Notes: generated by a model not told the origin, from the letters alone. Positions 10,140 to 20,641 are shown, numbered from the stretch's first letter. The stretch: DNA of 64,000 bases from Heterodera schachtii (GCA_023374025.1 SIJG01000033.1:62001-126000); one strand, 5' to 3'. Numbers and translations are program-made.

Positions 10140-10345
10140 ATTAAAACTATTCGGAATAGCTAAAGAATGTGAAATATATATTATTATGAATGTTGGCAGA
10201 TGTCAACCAAAAGTCGATAAAATCATTACCTTAGAAACAACAAAAAGCTCACCTTGTTTAGACAAAAAAAAACAAAAAAGGTTAAAAAAATTAATAAAAT
10301 ATAATTTAAGTATTAATATTAAACATGACTATGAAGGAGATGCAC
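10140..10345 (+). pseudogene. Helix-rich YLKN-family fragment, copy 3, heavily decayed
   Basis: Frame HYLRNNKKLTLFRQKKTKKV at 10226-10285 aligns with HWLRNTKKIQLALKKIKTKM at 7831. Upstream TATTATGAATGTTGGCAGATGT and downstream AAACATGACTATGAAGGAGATG words also correspond. It contains several stops and is a relic. Confidence 0.4.
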
Positions 10346-10387
10346 AGCACAGCCATATTACATGAGTAATATAAGTTTATTTTTATA

Positions 10388-10510
10388 ATCCGTGATGGCG
10401 CAGACGTTTTCTGTGTTCCGACAGAGGCAGCACGATCTGGGAGCTCAAGGGCACCGAGAGTTCACCATTCTGTCGTCCCCCACCATCACTCACCGCGGAA
10501 TGGCACAAAA
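10388..10510 (+). other. GC-rich island 1 of unknown origin
   Basis: About 120 bp of clearly GC-rich sequence in an A/T-rich setting. Two frames are open on the plus strand: one starting MMAQTFSVFRQRQHDLGAQG (10392) and one reading RDGADVFCVPTEAARSGSSR before a TAA at about 10513. I recognise neither. It could be an exon remnant from a less biased gene, transferred sequence or a structured RNA. There is no paralogue in the window. Confidence 0.4.
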
Positions 10511-11188
10511 TAAGTTAAATAAAAAACAAACGACCCGTGCTATAGAAAATAAAATAATCCTTCTAAAAATATTTTTTAATATCATAAATCATACTTAAAT
10601 ATTTTAATATTTAAAATATGATATAGAGAAAGTTAAGAGATACTGGAAAATTTTAATAATCAAACTATTTTACAATATACTATCTTTGGAATTACTCTCA
10701 AGCAATGAACTTTATATTATAGATGAAAATAAGAAACCCTTTTCAATCTTTTAAAAATAAAAATTTGAATTTATCACATTATATAATTAAAAATTAATTT
10801 CATGCATTAAAAAGCACATATATTTTCAAACAGAAAAGAGATCGATATTTATAATTTTAAGGAAAAAGTAAATAAAAAACGCTGAAAAAATATTATCAAA
10901 ATTTTATTTTTTTTAACAGTAAATATGTAACTGATTTATTATATTACCATAAAAATGAAATTGAAAAAAATGAATAATTAAAAATAAAAAAAATAGCAAT
11001 AATAAAATAATAAAATCTTTACTTAAAGGAAAATGCCGAAGAAAATGATTTGCTTATTTAAAGGGTTTAATAGAATTAGAATAAACAACTTAAATAAATG
11101 ATTTTTGGAAAATTAATTAAAACAAAAATACATATGCAATAATTATAAAATGTTATTAAAAATTCGCAAAATTATAAATAAATTTTTG

Positions 11189-11463
11189 CAATTTGTGGCT
11201 ATGAAAACCGAAATGCAAAAGTTAAAGTACATGAACCCGGAAGGCGGCATGAGAAAAGTAAATGTAAGCCAAGTTTATAATTAAATAAATGGATAAAAAA
11301 GTTGTCCAAATAACTGAGTGGAAAAACAAAAACATTAAAACACAAAACAAGCATATATTAAATGCGTTAAAATAAATATGTTTTATGAAAATAAAATTGC
11401 TTAAACCAAATAAATAATGTGTATAAAATAAACCCAATAATGTTGCTCAATTTTAAAGAGTAA
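11189..11463 (+). pseudogene. MDKKVVQITE/VYKIN family fragment, copy 1 (best preserved)
   Basis: Three frame-conserved pieces in order. 11189-11263 reads QFVAMKTEMQKLKYMNPEGG, then MRKVN, followed by a good donor GTAAGC. 11289-11375 reads MDKKVVQITEWKNKN and continues 13 more codons to TAA. 11416-11463 reads NVYKINPIMLLNFKE then TAA. Copies at 18117-18366 and 18404-18649 keep these motifs in the same order. The donor-like site suggests exons of a real ancestral gene. The family is not recognised, and no intact full-length copy is present. Confidence 0.45.
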
Positions 11464-11689
11464 ATGCATGAGAGTTTTTTGTAATGTAGTTAATAGTTTT
11501 TCAAAAATAAAAATAATATAAACTATTAAAGTTAGGTTAAAATCATTTTATTTGTAACTAAATAATATTTAAAAAATTCATTTGAAACCATTATCCTACA
11601 GAATAAAAAATGGAAGCCAAAAACGAATAAAAACAAGATTAATTACTAATTTAAAAAAGTTAATAAATAAAACAAAAGAAAACATTTAA

Positions 11690-11880
11690 TAAAATTCTTA
11701 ATCTTAAGACGTATTAAAGAAATGATTTTTTTAATTTATAAAATAATATTAGAAATGCAATTTTTAATTAATGGAAATAAAAATTGCGAACGTTTCATTG
11801 TACGAAAAAATATTCTGAAAACAAGAAAAGAATTAAAAAATATATTTAGAGAATACGTTTGTTTCAAAATGCATTTATAG
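11690..11880 (+). pseudogene. Exon-like tract with LKTY motif, copy 1 (pairs with 12690-12871)
   Basis: CTTAAGACGTATTAAAG is followed by an open frame at about 11773-11880: GNKNCERFIVRKNILKTRKE, then LKNIFREYVCFKMHL and TAG. The paralogue at 12690 shares the upstream sequence but differs downstream. Composition looks protein-like, but only the upstream portion is conserved between copies, so confidence is low. Confidence 0.3.
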
Positions 11881-11986
11881 TACTTATATTGTACAAATAA
11901 ATATAAGCAACAAATAAGCGCGAATTAAGACAATAAAATTCATATAAATACAAACTAACACAAAAATAAATGAGAAATTAATTTAG

Positions 11987-12063
11987 AAAGAAATCGACCA
12001 ATTTAAAACTTATTCCACCAAATCGCATGAGGATTTCACCATGGAATATAAAAAAACGAATTA
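11987..12063 (+). pseudogene. Small open frame YSTKSHEDFTMEYKKTN
   Basis: 24 codons, KEIDQFKTYSTKSHEDFT then MEYKKTN and TAA, between two stops. Residue content is less Lys/Asn/Ile-biased than chance frames in this background. There is no paralogue in the window and no clear splice sites. It could be an exon remnant. Confidence 0.22.
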
Positions 12064-12680
12064 AAAAATAAGAATTAAATATTTAAAAATATATTTAATA
12101 AAAACGACCTATACAAAAAACAAATTCAATTACATTTTTTTAAATAAATTAAGATTTTAATAAAAATTAAAAATTCTCTTAGTTTACCTAAACATAACAA
12201 AAAGAATTAAAAGGCCAACGTAATAAAATAAAAATATAATTCAAACTTTTAAATAAAATCATCAGTTCATTGAAAATTCTACAATAATAAATTTTGAATC
12301 TTAATTGATTATCGATCATTTTTAATTATATTTGGAATAAATGTACGAATAAATAAACTGCTATAAAAACCAAACTATTGAAAAATCATAAAACAATTGC
12401 CAAAAGCTTATTGAAAAAGACTTGAGCTAACTTGACAATTAAAATTCATAGAAGTAAAAGATTGTTGGAAAAAGACGAGGATTGAGCAACGAAGAAGTTG
12501 GCTGACAAGAAAAAGTAATATAAATAATTTGATCAATTATTGATTAATTTTTAAATTAAAAAAACAAAATTTCAAATATAATGTGAAAAATATTTTGCTT
12601 ATAACATTTCCATCAATAAAAGCTAAATAAATGAAAATAATAAAAAAAAATTAAAATTGTATTAAAAAAACTGATTTTTT
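12064..12680. other. AT-rich stretch with a short shared tract
   Basis: No gene is supported. A tract at 12410-12450 (CTTATTGAAAAAGACTTGAG, then CTAACTTGACAATTAA) recurs at 37115-37155 with few changes. At about 12489 GAAGAAGTTGGCTGACAAG ends in AAAAAGTAA, similar to GGTGGACAAGAAAAA at 19835 and 41065. These are weak dispersed repeats. Confidence 0.4.
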
Positions 12681-12689
12681 TTTATCAAC

Positions 12690-12871
12690 AATTAAGAAAT
12701 TTCTAAACTTAAGACGTATCAAAGAGGTGATTTTTTAATTTATAAAATAATAGTAAAATTCAGTTTTAATTAATTGGGATAAAAATTTCGGGTACCACCA
12801 CAGAAATGGGGCAAGAGTTACTCGGAAAGAAAAACTATCAAAAAATTATTTTAAAAAATTGGCAGCCATAA
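12690..12871 (+). pseudogene. Exon-like tract with LKTYQRGDFLIYK, copy 2
   Basis: One frame reads KLKTYQRGDFLIYKIIVKFS then FN and TAA (to about 12771). An adjoining frame to TAA at 12869-12871 reads ISGTTTEMGQELLGKKNYQK, then IILKNWQP. Copy 1 at 11699 shares the LKTY start but has an early stop. This fits a broken multi-exon gene fragment of unknown family. Confidence 0.33.
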
Positions 12872-13754
12872 TTAAGAATACAGCAACAAATCTAAAATTT
12901 CAAAATTGGATGTAATTTTTAAAATAAAAATATTATTTAAAATGTTTGGACTTTAGCAAATATAAAACAACATCAAAATCAAATTAAAAATTTAAATGAT
13001 GGAATAATCCAATTAACAATAAAAAACATGAAAAACGATGCTTTAAATTATAATATTTTAATTCATGAGAAAATTAACAAAAAATATATTAAAATAGCAA
13101 TAAAGAGCAGATAATGATAAAAATCGATCAAGAAACGAAATGTTTGGGTTGGTTTGGGATAACAGTACAAACTTCTTTTTCTACAACAAGATTAAAGATA
13201 AAAATAAAAATGGAAGATAATATTTTGTTTTTAATTCTAAAAATAAAACAGCGATATATATGTATTAATGAGAAATGTATTAAGATTGATTTAAAATTCT
13301 AATTAAACGATACTAATCTTCAAAATTTTGAAAAAAAAATATATATATATATACCAAATTATTAGACTTATATAAACAAAATAAATTTAAAAAAGTTTTG
13401 CAAAAAATAAACATTGAGAACAAATTTTTTAAATTATAATATTTTTTTGGGTTAATTAATAAAAATAAACAAAAAGGTTGTAATAAACGAAAAAAAAATT
13501 TGAAAATTTAAAAAATAAATTAGTTAAAAAGCTATATTTTGTTTGATAAAGAAAATTAAATAAGCAAAAGTTGCAAAATAGCATTAAGTATGATATTATT
13601 TCAATTTAATTAAAAAATTAATTAAAAAATTTGATATCAACTAATAAAAATATTACTATACTTCGTCTTAAATTGAGTAAAACATTTCAAATTATCGAAT
13701 TAATTTTATATAAATTTCAAATTATTTCAATAAACATAGTTTTTAATTTATGTT

Positions 13755-13804
13755 GTTGAGCAGATCATTGCTCAACGGAAAAACAACGCAAGTACCAATT
13801 CATG
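13755..13804 (+). pseudogene. Chromodomain relic, copy II, N-terminal half (frameshifted)
   Basis: VEQIIAQRKNN is followed, after loss of one base near 13888-minus-100 (at 13788-13790), by KYQFM and the donor-like GGTAAAATATTATTT. Together these match the first strands of a chromodomain (VEKIxxxRxxxGxxxYxVKW). The donor position is the same as in copy III. The frameshift makes this copy non-functional. Confidence 0.55.
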
Positions 13805-13879
13805 GTAAAATATTATTTGAAAAAATTAAAAATTTTATTTTTGGTGTCTTATATAATAAAAATTTAATTAATAAATTAA

Positions 13880-13909
13880 TGGAATTGTGGAAATGATACC
13901 CTACTGGAG
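13880..13909 (+). pseudogene. Chromodomain relic, copy II, exon 2, left of insertion
   Basis: Frame WNCGNDTLLE ends in CTACTGGAG, the 9-bp sequence duplicated by the following element. The WNC start matches WNC at 8500. The frame resumes at 15256 on the far side of the element. Confidence 0.55.
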
Positions 13910-13915
13910 GCTACC

Positions 13916-14067
13916 CGACATTTGAGGACTTGACATTTGAGGACCCGACATTTGAGGACCCGACTTTTGAGGACCCGACATTTGAGGATTTGACATTTGA
14001 GGACCCGACTTTTGCTGATATTCCCGACATTTGAGGATCCGACTTTTGAGGACCCGACATTTGAGGA
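13916..14067 (-). repeat. 15-bp minisatellite, left arm
   Basis: About ten 15-bp units with C/T variants (CCCGACATTTGAGGA, TTTGACATTTGAGGA, CCCGACTTTTGAGGA), with one insertion of TATT near the middle. The unit length is a multiple of three and lacks stops in several frames, which explains the repetitive SSNVG-type reading frames here. Confidence 0.9.
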
Positions 14068-15087
14068 TATACACAATTTTAAAAAAAATAAATGAAATTA
14101 AATCATTATAAAAAAGAGAAAAGGCCTTTTCCCAAGGGCCAACGGGTGCAATGTATCAAAAAGCATTAAGGACAACCGAATAACTTAAATATTTGACAGC
14201 GCAAATAATGATTTCAAATTTAATTTTGGAGATTAACAGCCTTTTTCTTTCTTAATGATTTACAAGTCATCCTAATATTCAATTTGCTCAGACTAACAGC
14301 AATTGAACACGATATAAATTATACCAGCTGGGAAGCTCCTGTCAATCTTTGATCATTTTGGATCGCATTTAACACAAAAAGTTTGTAAATTAAAATGTAT
14401 TAAAAGATATCTGAATTTTTTTGCCTTTCCCCACAAAAAAATGCCATTCATTAGTGATGTGAAAATCTTTCACTCCAAAAAGGTGAAAACGAAATCAAAC
14501 CCTGCTGGAAACTGGAAGTCTTCATGAATCGAAAATTTTTGAAAAAATAAAAAATGTAATAAAATTTTAATAATTCATTGATTTTCATGAAATTATTCTA
14601 ATTTGAATATTTTGGGCTTCTCGCCATAATAACGCATAGAAAAATATGATTTAAAATTCCGGGCTCTGTTCTATAAACCAATCTTGTCTCTGTATATATT
14701 TTTCCTTTCTCGAATACTATCTGAGTTGGTTCAACTCATTCAATCCGCTCTCCTTTCTTCAGAACAATAATTAATGACTCTGATATTAAAAAGTATTATT
14801 AATTCATTCTTGTTTTGACTTGTGGCCCTAACAATGATTCCACATGTTAATAGAAAAAAGGGGATCTTCATGAATAACCAAAACACAAGTTCTATTTAAT
14901 TAAGTAGTTAATCTTAAATTGTTTTTGAATTATGAAACTTTCCAAAATAATCAAAGATTGATAAGGGCTTACTAGCATTTGGTACAATTTATAATTTGCT
15001 TCCCTGGCCCTCGGGAAAGGCTTTTTCTCTTTTTTATAATGATATAAATAAAATTTTCATTCATTTTTTTTTTTGAAATTGTGTATA

Positions 15088-15239
15088 TCCTCAAATGTCG
15101 GGTCCTCAAAAGTCGGGTCCTCAAATGTCGGGAATATCCGCAAATGTCGGGTCCTCAAATGTCAAATCCTCAAATGTCGGGTCCTCAAAAGTCGGGTCCT
15201 CAAATGTCGGGTCCTCAAATGTCAAGTCCTCAAATGTCG
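15088..15239 (+). repeat. 15-bp minisatellite, right arm
   Basis: Mirror of the left array: about ten units of TCCTCAAATGTCGGG with the same order of variants (AAAGTCGGG units, an AATATCCGC break, ATGTCAAA and ATGTCAAG units). The variant order is kept as an inverted copy, so the arms have been homogenised as whole blocks, not unit by unit. Confidence 0.9.
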
Positions 15240-15255
15240 CACCACGCTACTGGAG

Positions 15256-15312
15256 ATACAATGAGAGCCTGAGTACACTTGTAAAGAGACAAAATGCTTT
15301 TGGAGGAGTTAA
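15256..15312 (+). pseudogene. Chromodomain relic, copy II, exon 2, right of insertion
   Basis: The frame continues from 13909 as IQ, TGA, EPEYTCKETKCFWRS, TAA. If the TGA stands for an original TGG, this gives the W-E-P motif of a chromodomain followed by its C-terminal helix. Continuation of the same frame across the insertion, with only one copy of the 9-bp repeat counted, independently supports the element boundaries. Confidence 0.55.
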
Positions 15313-15354
15313 AAAATAAAAAGTAAAAAAACAGTGAAATAAAATAAAATATAA

Positions 15355-15700
15355 TTTATTGAAAAAAATCAAAAACCTTACAAGGCTACAAAATTGGTAA
15401 TTAGGAAAAAATAAAAAGACAAATAAACCAACAATGAAGAAATAAATAAAAATTATTAATAAAAAATACATTTATAAATAAATTACAGACAAAGGGTCAA
15501 CGAAGATCAGGCCAAAAAATGGGATTAATAATGAAAACAAATTTAAAAATAAAATAATTTACAGGCACTGGGCCAATCAACATTGCGAAAACGACCAGAG
15601 GACTTGGTTAAAAAAATTAAAATAAATATAAAAATATATTTTAAATTTGTAAGCCACTGCGCTTCGCAGTCTAACGTGACACTTTAGAAAATTTTGACAC
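15355..15700 (+). repeat. Tandem ACAGGCAA...GGTCAAC units, block 1 (pairs with 47405-47780)
   Basis: Units of about 75 bp begin with ATTACAG(A/G)CAAAGGGTCAACGAA-like sequence at 15481 and 15559. The related block at 47470-47620 has three. The ACAG at each start resembles a 3' splice site followed by an exon-like GKRSTKVSKKK or ALGQSTLRKRPEDLV. At 15655-15672 CACTGCGCTTCGCAGT contains a short perfect hairpin. Confidence 0.45.
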
Positions 15701-16004
15701 AAATGGAAGAATGAAACAAAAAATTGATCAATTTTTGATCAGAATTTAACCTAATAGCATGATCGGATTTATAAAATTGTAAATAAACCGCCTATTAATT
15801 TGTAAATTCAAAAAAAAAATTAAAATAACTTGAAAATTCTAATAAAGAGGCAAATCTGTTGAAGTTGGCAAATAATACCAACCACTTACGCGCCTGCAAT
15901 TTAAATTTCTAAATGATTAACTAAACTAAAAAAAAATATATAGAATAGTTGAAAACATTAATTTTTAATAAATAAAAATTTTCTTAAATTAAAAATTTCA
16001 TATT

Positions 16005-16244
16005 TCATTGGCTCAATGTGGGAGTAGCATGAGGACACAACGCATGCTGGCTGCCGCACGCGACGTTCACCAGCTGCAGCCAACAACACCGACTGCGTCG
16101 CAGCAACAACAGCTCCGTGTGAACACCACATGGAGTTGGTCCATGAAGCTGCCTCTTGAGACGCCCTCGCCAGCCTCGCCACTCCGTTGGCGTCTCGAGC
16201 CGCTCGCCCACAGCACGCCAGTCCAAAATACTGTACAAAAATAA
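16005..16244. other. GC-rich island 2 of unknown origin
   Basis: About 235 bp of GC-rich sequence with abrupt edges. Three long frames overlap: plus 16008-16244 (starts MAQCGSSMRTQRMLAAARDV, then a glutamine run) and two on the minus strand. At most one can be real, and GC-rich DNA keeps frames open by chance. The plus frame spans the whole island and ends just beyond it, so it is the best candidate for an exon. No family is recognised. Transferred DNA or a structured RNA are alternatives. Confidence 0.4.
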
Positions 16245-17565
16245 ATCACAAAAATTTTTTAAATAACTAAAAAAAATTATTTCTGAAAAAGATAATTGAT
16301 CTAAAAATGGCAATTGCACCTATTCGTTTACTCATGATTTAAATACGAAAAAGAATTGAATTGAAAAAACGATTAAAATTTTAAATAGCGAATAAAAATA
16401 ATAAATAAGAAAGAATCAATTGCAATTGAAAAATCAAACATAGACAAATAAAGAGGACAACATTGAAGTTGGACAACAAAACGCGCTCAACATTTATACA
16501 AGAGAATTTTTTAAATCAAATCGTTACATATTTTCTAATTTATCATAAAATAGCATTAATAACTTATACTAACTTAAAATAATAAATTTATAAAAGAAAA
16601 ATTCACAAATTAAGAGAAAAATTTAAAAAAAGGAATAAATGTTGAGAATGAAGACAAAGAGTTTTTAATTATATTGTTTATCAGAAATTAATAAAAGATA
16701 ATATAAATAAAAAAACAGGTAAATAAGTTTAAAAGAATACATTCTCGGCAGAAATTTATTGAATATTACGAATAAATAAAGTGATGTTATATCAGAAAAA
16801 AAATATTAAAAAGGTACGCTAATTTTTTAAATAAATATAATCTGAAGAATAGATTTCCATTGAGGATAAAATACAAAATAATTTGGCGTGTAGTCATTGC
16901 AGTACTAAAAATCAACTCGTTTGGACATCATGATTTTTGAACAAAGAAATCATTAATTAGAGTTATTTTTTATTAAAATTTGCCAAGTATTTTTTTTACA
17001 AAATTTATTTATATTAACAATGAAAATAAATATTTAACATTATTTTATGTTTAGATTTAAAAATAAATTGAATCATTACAATTTTTTAAGATTTTCAAAT
17101 CAAAAATAAATGTGATTAATTTTTTAATTTATTCAACAAATTTAAAAAAAGAAAAAAATTATTAACACATTTAAGAATTTTTGATACCTTAAATTTATAA
17201 AAATTAAATACTTATTCAGTATAATGCTGAAATTCCAAGACTCCCCAATACAAAAAATATTTAAATCATAAAAAAGAAATGATTTAAATTAAACAAATTA
17301 TCCATGTAAATCATTAATATAAAATAGTAAAATTAAACCCAAATTCTTTGTAAATAAATTATAAATTTATATTAATATGGAAGGAGCAAAAACAGATTTA
17401 ATGGTGTGTTGAACTTCAATTGTTTGGAAAATTTATAATATTGACAAAAAAATTTAGGTTACAAACTGTACCAAAAAAATAAACTTTTAAACGATTAATA
17501 AAATAACAAAATAGTAAATATTTTACTGATTTATTATATTACATCAAAAAATGAAAATTGAAAAT
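16245..17565. repeat. AT-rich spacer with one dispersed-repeat copy
   Basis: No gene is supported. At 17290-17390 lies a copy of the ATTAAACAAA, GTAAATCATT, TAAACCCAAAT, TGTAAATAAATTATAAATTTATATTAAT family, ordered as at 24020. The rest is A/T-rich sequence of low complexity. Confidence 0.4.
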
Positions 17566-17569
17566 AAAG

Positions 17570-17949
17570 TGAGGGAGGCGTGTTGGGTCCCCCAGTCGAC
17601 ACACCGCTCGAAGAATAAATGGGGAGGACGATTTGGGGAAGGAATCCCGGGCCCAGGATTGGTGGTGAAATTCCCCAAAATGCCTCGGTGTTAAAAGATT
17701 AATTTATTCTCTCCGGATAAATGGTGATTGAAATATACATTGACGAACGACTGCTCGAATAGACTTAACGACTCGACTGCTTGACGACTGACTAACTGAT
17801 CGCTGGGGGAAGGAAAAGTGTGAAGGGAACGGAAAATGGGCGGGGAAGAATGGGATAAACGAGATGAGAAAATGTGATAATAAAGAATGGAAAGTCCAAC
17901 TGCTGAGGGAAAATAAAATTGTTTTTGAGGGTGTGCCAATCCCTTACAA
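17570..17949 (-). mobile_element. Candidate solo LTR or retroelement end
   Basis: A sharply bounded 380-bp block of moderate GC. Read on the minus strand it begins TGTAAGGGATTGGCACACCC and ends CACGCCTCCCTCA, so TG...CA termini are present with the imperfect inverse AGGGA/TCCCT. A GAATAAATTAA signal lies about two thirds along, followed by TTAACACCGAGGC, as at the end of an LTR R/U5 region. There is no second LTR or pol gene nearby. The flanking ATAAA/ATAAA is low complexity and not proof of a target duplication. Confidence 0.35.
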
Positions 17950-18116
17950 TAAAATAAATAATTAATTCAAATAAAAAAAAAAGTAATAATAATATATAAA
18001 TACATCTAGAATTAGAATAAGCAAAACAATGATTTTGGAAAAAATAATTAACATAAAAATAAATATCAATAATTATAAAATGCTATTAAACACTCATTTA
18101 TTGGAGATATCATCTT

Positions 18117-18366
18117 GAATTCGTGGCTATGAAAACTGGAGTTAAAGTACAAGAACCCGAAAGAGGGCATGAGAAAAATAAATGTATAAATAAAAAAGCA
18201 AAGTTTGTAATTAAATAAATGGATAAAAAAATTAAAAATAACTGAGTGAAAAAAATATATTAAAAGACAATAGTGTTAAAATAAATAACTTTTATGAAAA
18301 TAAAAGCGTAAATCTTAAAAAAACAATGTGTATAAAATCAACCTGATGACGTTGCACAAAGTTTAA
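18117..18366 (+). pseudogene. MDKKVVQITE/VYKIN family fragment, copy 2
   Basis: 18117-18218 reads EFVAMKTGVKVQEPERGHEK and continues to TAA, with a 7-bp deletion relative to copy 1 that changes the middle. MDKKIKNN then TGA follows at 18221, and NVYKINLMTLHKV then TAA at 18325-18366. It lies in tandem with copy 3 only about 40 bp downstream. Confidence 0.42.
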
Positions 18367-18403
18367 GAGAGAATTCAACGAGTTTATTATTTAAATAGAA
18401 ATA

Positions 18404-18649
18404 ATTAAAGTACAAGAACCTGAAAGGGCTGAGAAAAGTAAATGTATAAAATAAAAAAGCCAAGTTTCTAATTAGTTAAATGGATAAAAAAGTAGTCCAA
18501 ATAACTGAGTTGGAAAAAAACAAAAATATAAAACTTCAATAAAAAGCATATTTTAAATGCGTAAAAATAAATAGCTTTTATGAAAATAAATCGTACTAAA
18601 AAATAATGTGTATAAAATAAACCCAGTGACGTTGCGCAATTTTAAATAG
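18404..18649 (+). pseudogene. MDKKVVQITE/VYKIN family fragment, copy 3
   Basis: KLKYKNLKGLRKVNV then TAA aligns with KLKYMNPEGGMRKVN of copy 1. MDKKVVQITELEKNK follows, then NVYKINPVTLRNFK and TAG at 18605-18649. It lacks the first part (QFVAMKTEM). It is a direct tandem partner of copy 2. Confidence 0.42.
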
Positions 18650-18799
18650 GGTAAGCAACGAGGAGTTTTTTTTTGTCTTGAAGTTAATAAGGCAATATTA
18701 GCATTTTATTTGTTAATTAAGAATGAATAAAGCATAGATTAAAAAATATTAGTTCAAATATTTTAATGAGCTATTATATAAATTATAAAATTCTAATCG

Positions 18800-19030
18800 C
18801 TGGTCGTGGAGTTAAAAAAGGCTTAAAGAAGCAATTGACTCAGGACTATACATAATTACAGAAACAATTAAATTTTAAAATTTCATCATTATAATTTGCA
18901 AAAAAATGTGAATTTAAAATACACAAAAGACTAAGAAAATCTATAAAACCCACCAAAATACACATTTCAAAAAGCAACCGGAAATTAACAAGAAAACGAA
19001 AAAATAATAATTTAAATTTATAAAAACTTG
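18800..19030 (+). repeat. Segmental duplicate F, copy 2
   Basis: Pairs with 9180-9440. It immediately follows copy 3 of the VYKIN family (18404-18649), while at 9180 no such fragment precedes it. The duplicated unit boundaries therefore differ between families. Confidence 0.65.
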
Positions 19031-20235
19031 GATGTGAGAGAACATGCAATGAATTTTTAAAAAGAATTTTTAATTTAGTGACTTTAAAATTTATTTTTTC
19101 AATTTCTATAAAAAGAATTATTTAAATATTTTAAATAAATTCAATGAAAATAGTCTTTCGTATTCTGAAAATCATGAATAATGACGAGAACACAAATGAG
19201 TTTAATTTCAAACAAATGATTAATATAGTCTTTTAAAAATTAATTTAAAAACTTTTAATTAAAATTTATATATGATTCTCCTAATAATATTTTTAAATAA
19301 ATTCATCTGAAGTTAATAAATAAAAGAAAAGACAAAAAAAAATTCCGATGATTAATCTCAATAAACATTGCCTTCATTAAAATGTAAAAAAATATAAAAT
19401 ATAATTGAAAATACCAATAAAAATAAAATTTAATCATTTTTCGGCCGGAAAAATGAAGTAAAAAATGCATATAAAATTAGAAATAATGTGCTTATAGTTC
19501 AAGGCTAAATATAGTGATGATGAAAAATTAGATTAAGAGATATTTATAAAATCAATAAAAATAAACAGACAATATATAAAATAAATAAAAAAAACAATGT
19601 AAAATAATAAAATTAAAAAATAACTACATCAACAAGCAACTCAAATAAACAATAAATTATTAAAATAATAGAATCCAGCTTAACAACGGCCAAACAATTG
19701 CGGACGTAATGTACCTGAATATTATTCTTTATTAAAATGTAAAAACTAAGTGAAATATAAATAAAAATAAATAAATTTTGGTCATTTTCAGTCGGAAAAA
19801 TGAAGTAAACAAAATGCATATTAATTAAGGTGTCGGTGGACAAGAAAAAGTAATTAATAATTTATATAAATTTTATGTTTTAATATCTAAAAAAAGTATA
19901 AGAGAAATTAAAATCAAATTTTCTTGAAAATTCACGCAAATTGGTTGAAGTGAAGCATGAACAAAAAAATTTTTGGAACGCATGGGAAACTTCAGAAATT
20001 AAATTAAACAGAAAAAATAACATTAAAACAAATAATGATAATAACATCATCTAAGCTGTAAAAGAAAAGAAAATTAAAATTTATTAAAAATATTTATGTT
20101 AATTGAAATCTTAAATTAAATTGATCTTTTTTTAATTTCTGAGCCGTTAAACATATTAAAAGCCCAAAATTATTTTTCATTCATTTTCATTCAATATTTC
20201 CAAAGCATAGGAAATAATATATAATTTTTGTTTAC
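19030..20235. repeat. AT-rich region with two copies of the SLLKCKN tract
   Basis: 19334-19430 and 19600-19800 are diverged repeats of 5690-5870 (GATTAATCTCAA, CTTTATTAAAATGTAAAAA, CATTTTC(G/A)G(C/T)CGGAAAAATGAAGTAA). 19684-19749 keeps the frame QRPNNCGRNVPEYY then SLLKCKN and TAA. At 19828-19985 the block GGTGGACAAGAAAAAGTAAT ... TGGTTGAAGTGAAGCATGAAC is shared with 41060-41235 and in part with 21790. Confidence 0.5.
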
Positions 20236-20243
20236 TAATCTAT

Positions 20244-20460
20244 AGGGATGTCAAAAATATGTACAAAAAGTGGTTAAATATGTACATAAATATGTAAAAA
20301 AAAATCCCGAAATATGTACAAAAAACCCAAAATATGTACAAAATATGTAAATAAAAATTTTTTAATTGTTATTTTTTAGAAAAAAAATTACTTTAAAGAA
20401 TGAAATAGGCACAAAATTGCCATAAAAATGACATAAATAGGCTTAAATCACCTTTTAATA
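20244..20460 (+). mobile_element. Possible end of a hAT-like element with ATATGTACAAAA words
   Basis: TAGGGATGTCAAAAATATGT at 20244 looks like a hAT terminus and is followed by five ATATGTAC(A/AA) words, recalling the subterminal repeats of the elements at 2577 and 33192. I cannot find the opposite terminus, so this is a truncated copy or chance. Similar ATATGTACATA words occur at 46420-46470 without a matching terminus. Confidence 0.35.
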
Positions 20461-20641
20461 TTTAAAAAATTAATTTTAAGGTTGATTTTATTTTTTCTTA
20501 AGAATTTTATAAATTTTGAAAAATTAACCCCTTTCAGTTGAATAAGAAAATTAAAAATTTATTAAAAATATTTATTAATTGGATTAATAAATTAAATTAA
20601 TAAGGATTGTAAAAATGATAAATAAATATATAAACTTCACA

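Larger units (their letters stand above)
13910..15246. mobile_element. Foldback-like transposon with arms of 15-bp repeats
   Basis: About 1.34 kb, flanked by the 9-bp direct repeat CTACTGGAG (13901-13909 and 15247-15255). The arms (13916-14140 and 15006-15239) are inverted and closely similar. The outer part of each is about ten 15-bp units of the type GGACCCGACATTTGA, and the inner part is an AAAAAGAGAAAAGGCC tract. Long inverted arms made of short tandem repeats plus 9-bp duplications are the hallmark of Drosophila FB (foldback) elements. MULE-type elements also give 9-bp duplications, so the superfamily is uncertain. The centre (14141-15005) has no transposase or other gene. Insertion split a chromodomain exon. 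Confidence 0.78.

Noticed and set aside
13876..15319. Four frames made of SSNVGSSKVG-type repeats
   Set aside because: They are translations of a 15-bp stop-free repeat on both arms of a foldback-like element.
16005..16319. Two minus-strand frames over the GC-rich island as genes
   Set aside because: They overlap each other and the plus frame; GC-rich DNA keeps frames open, and no domain is recognisable.
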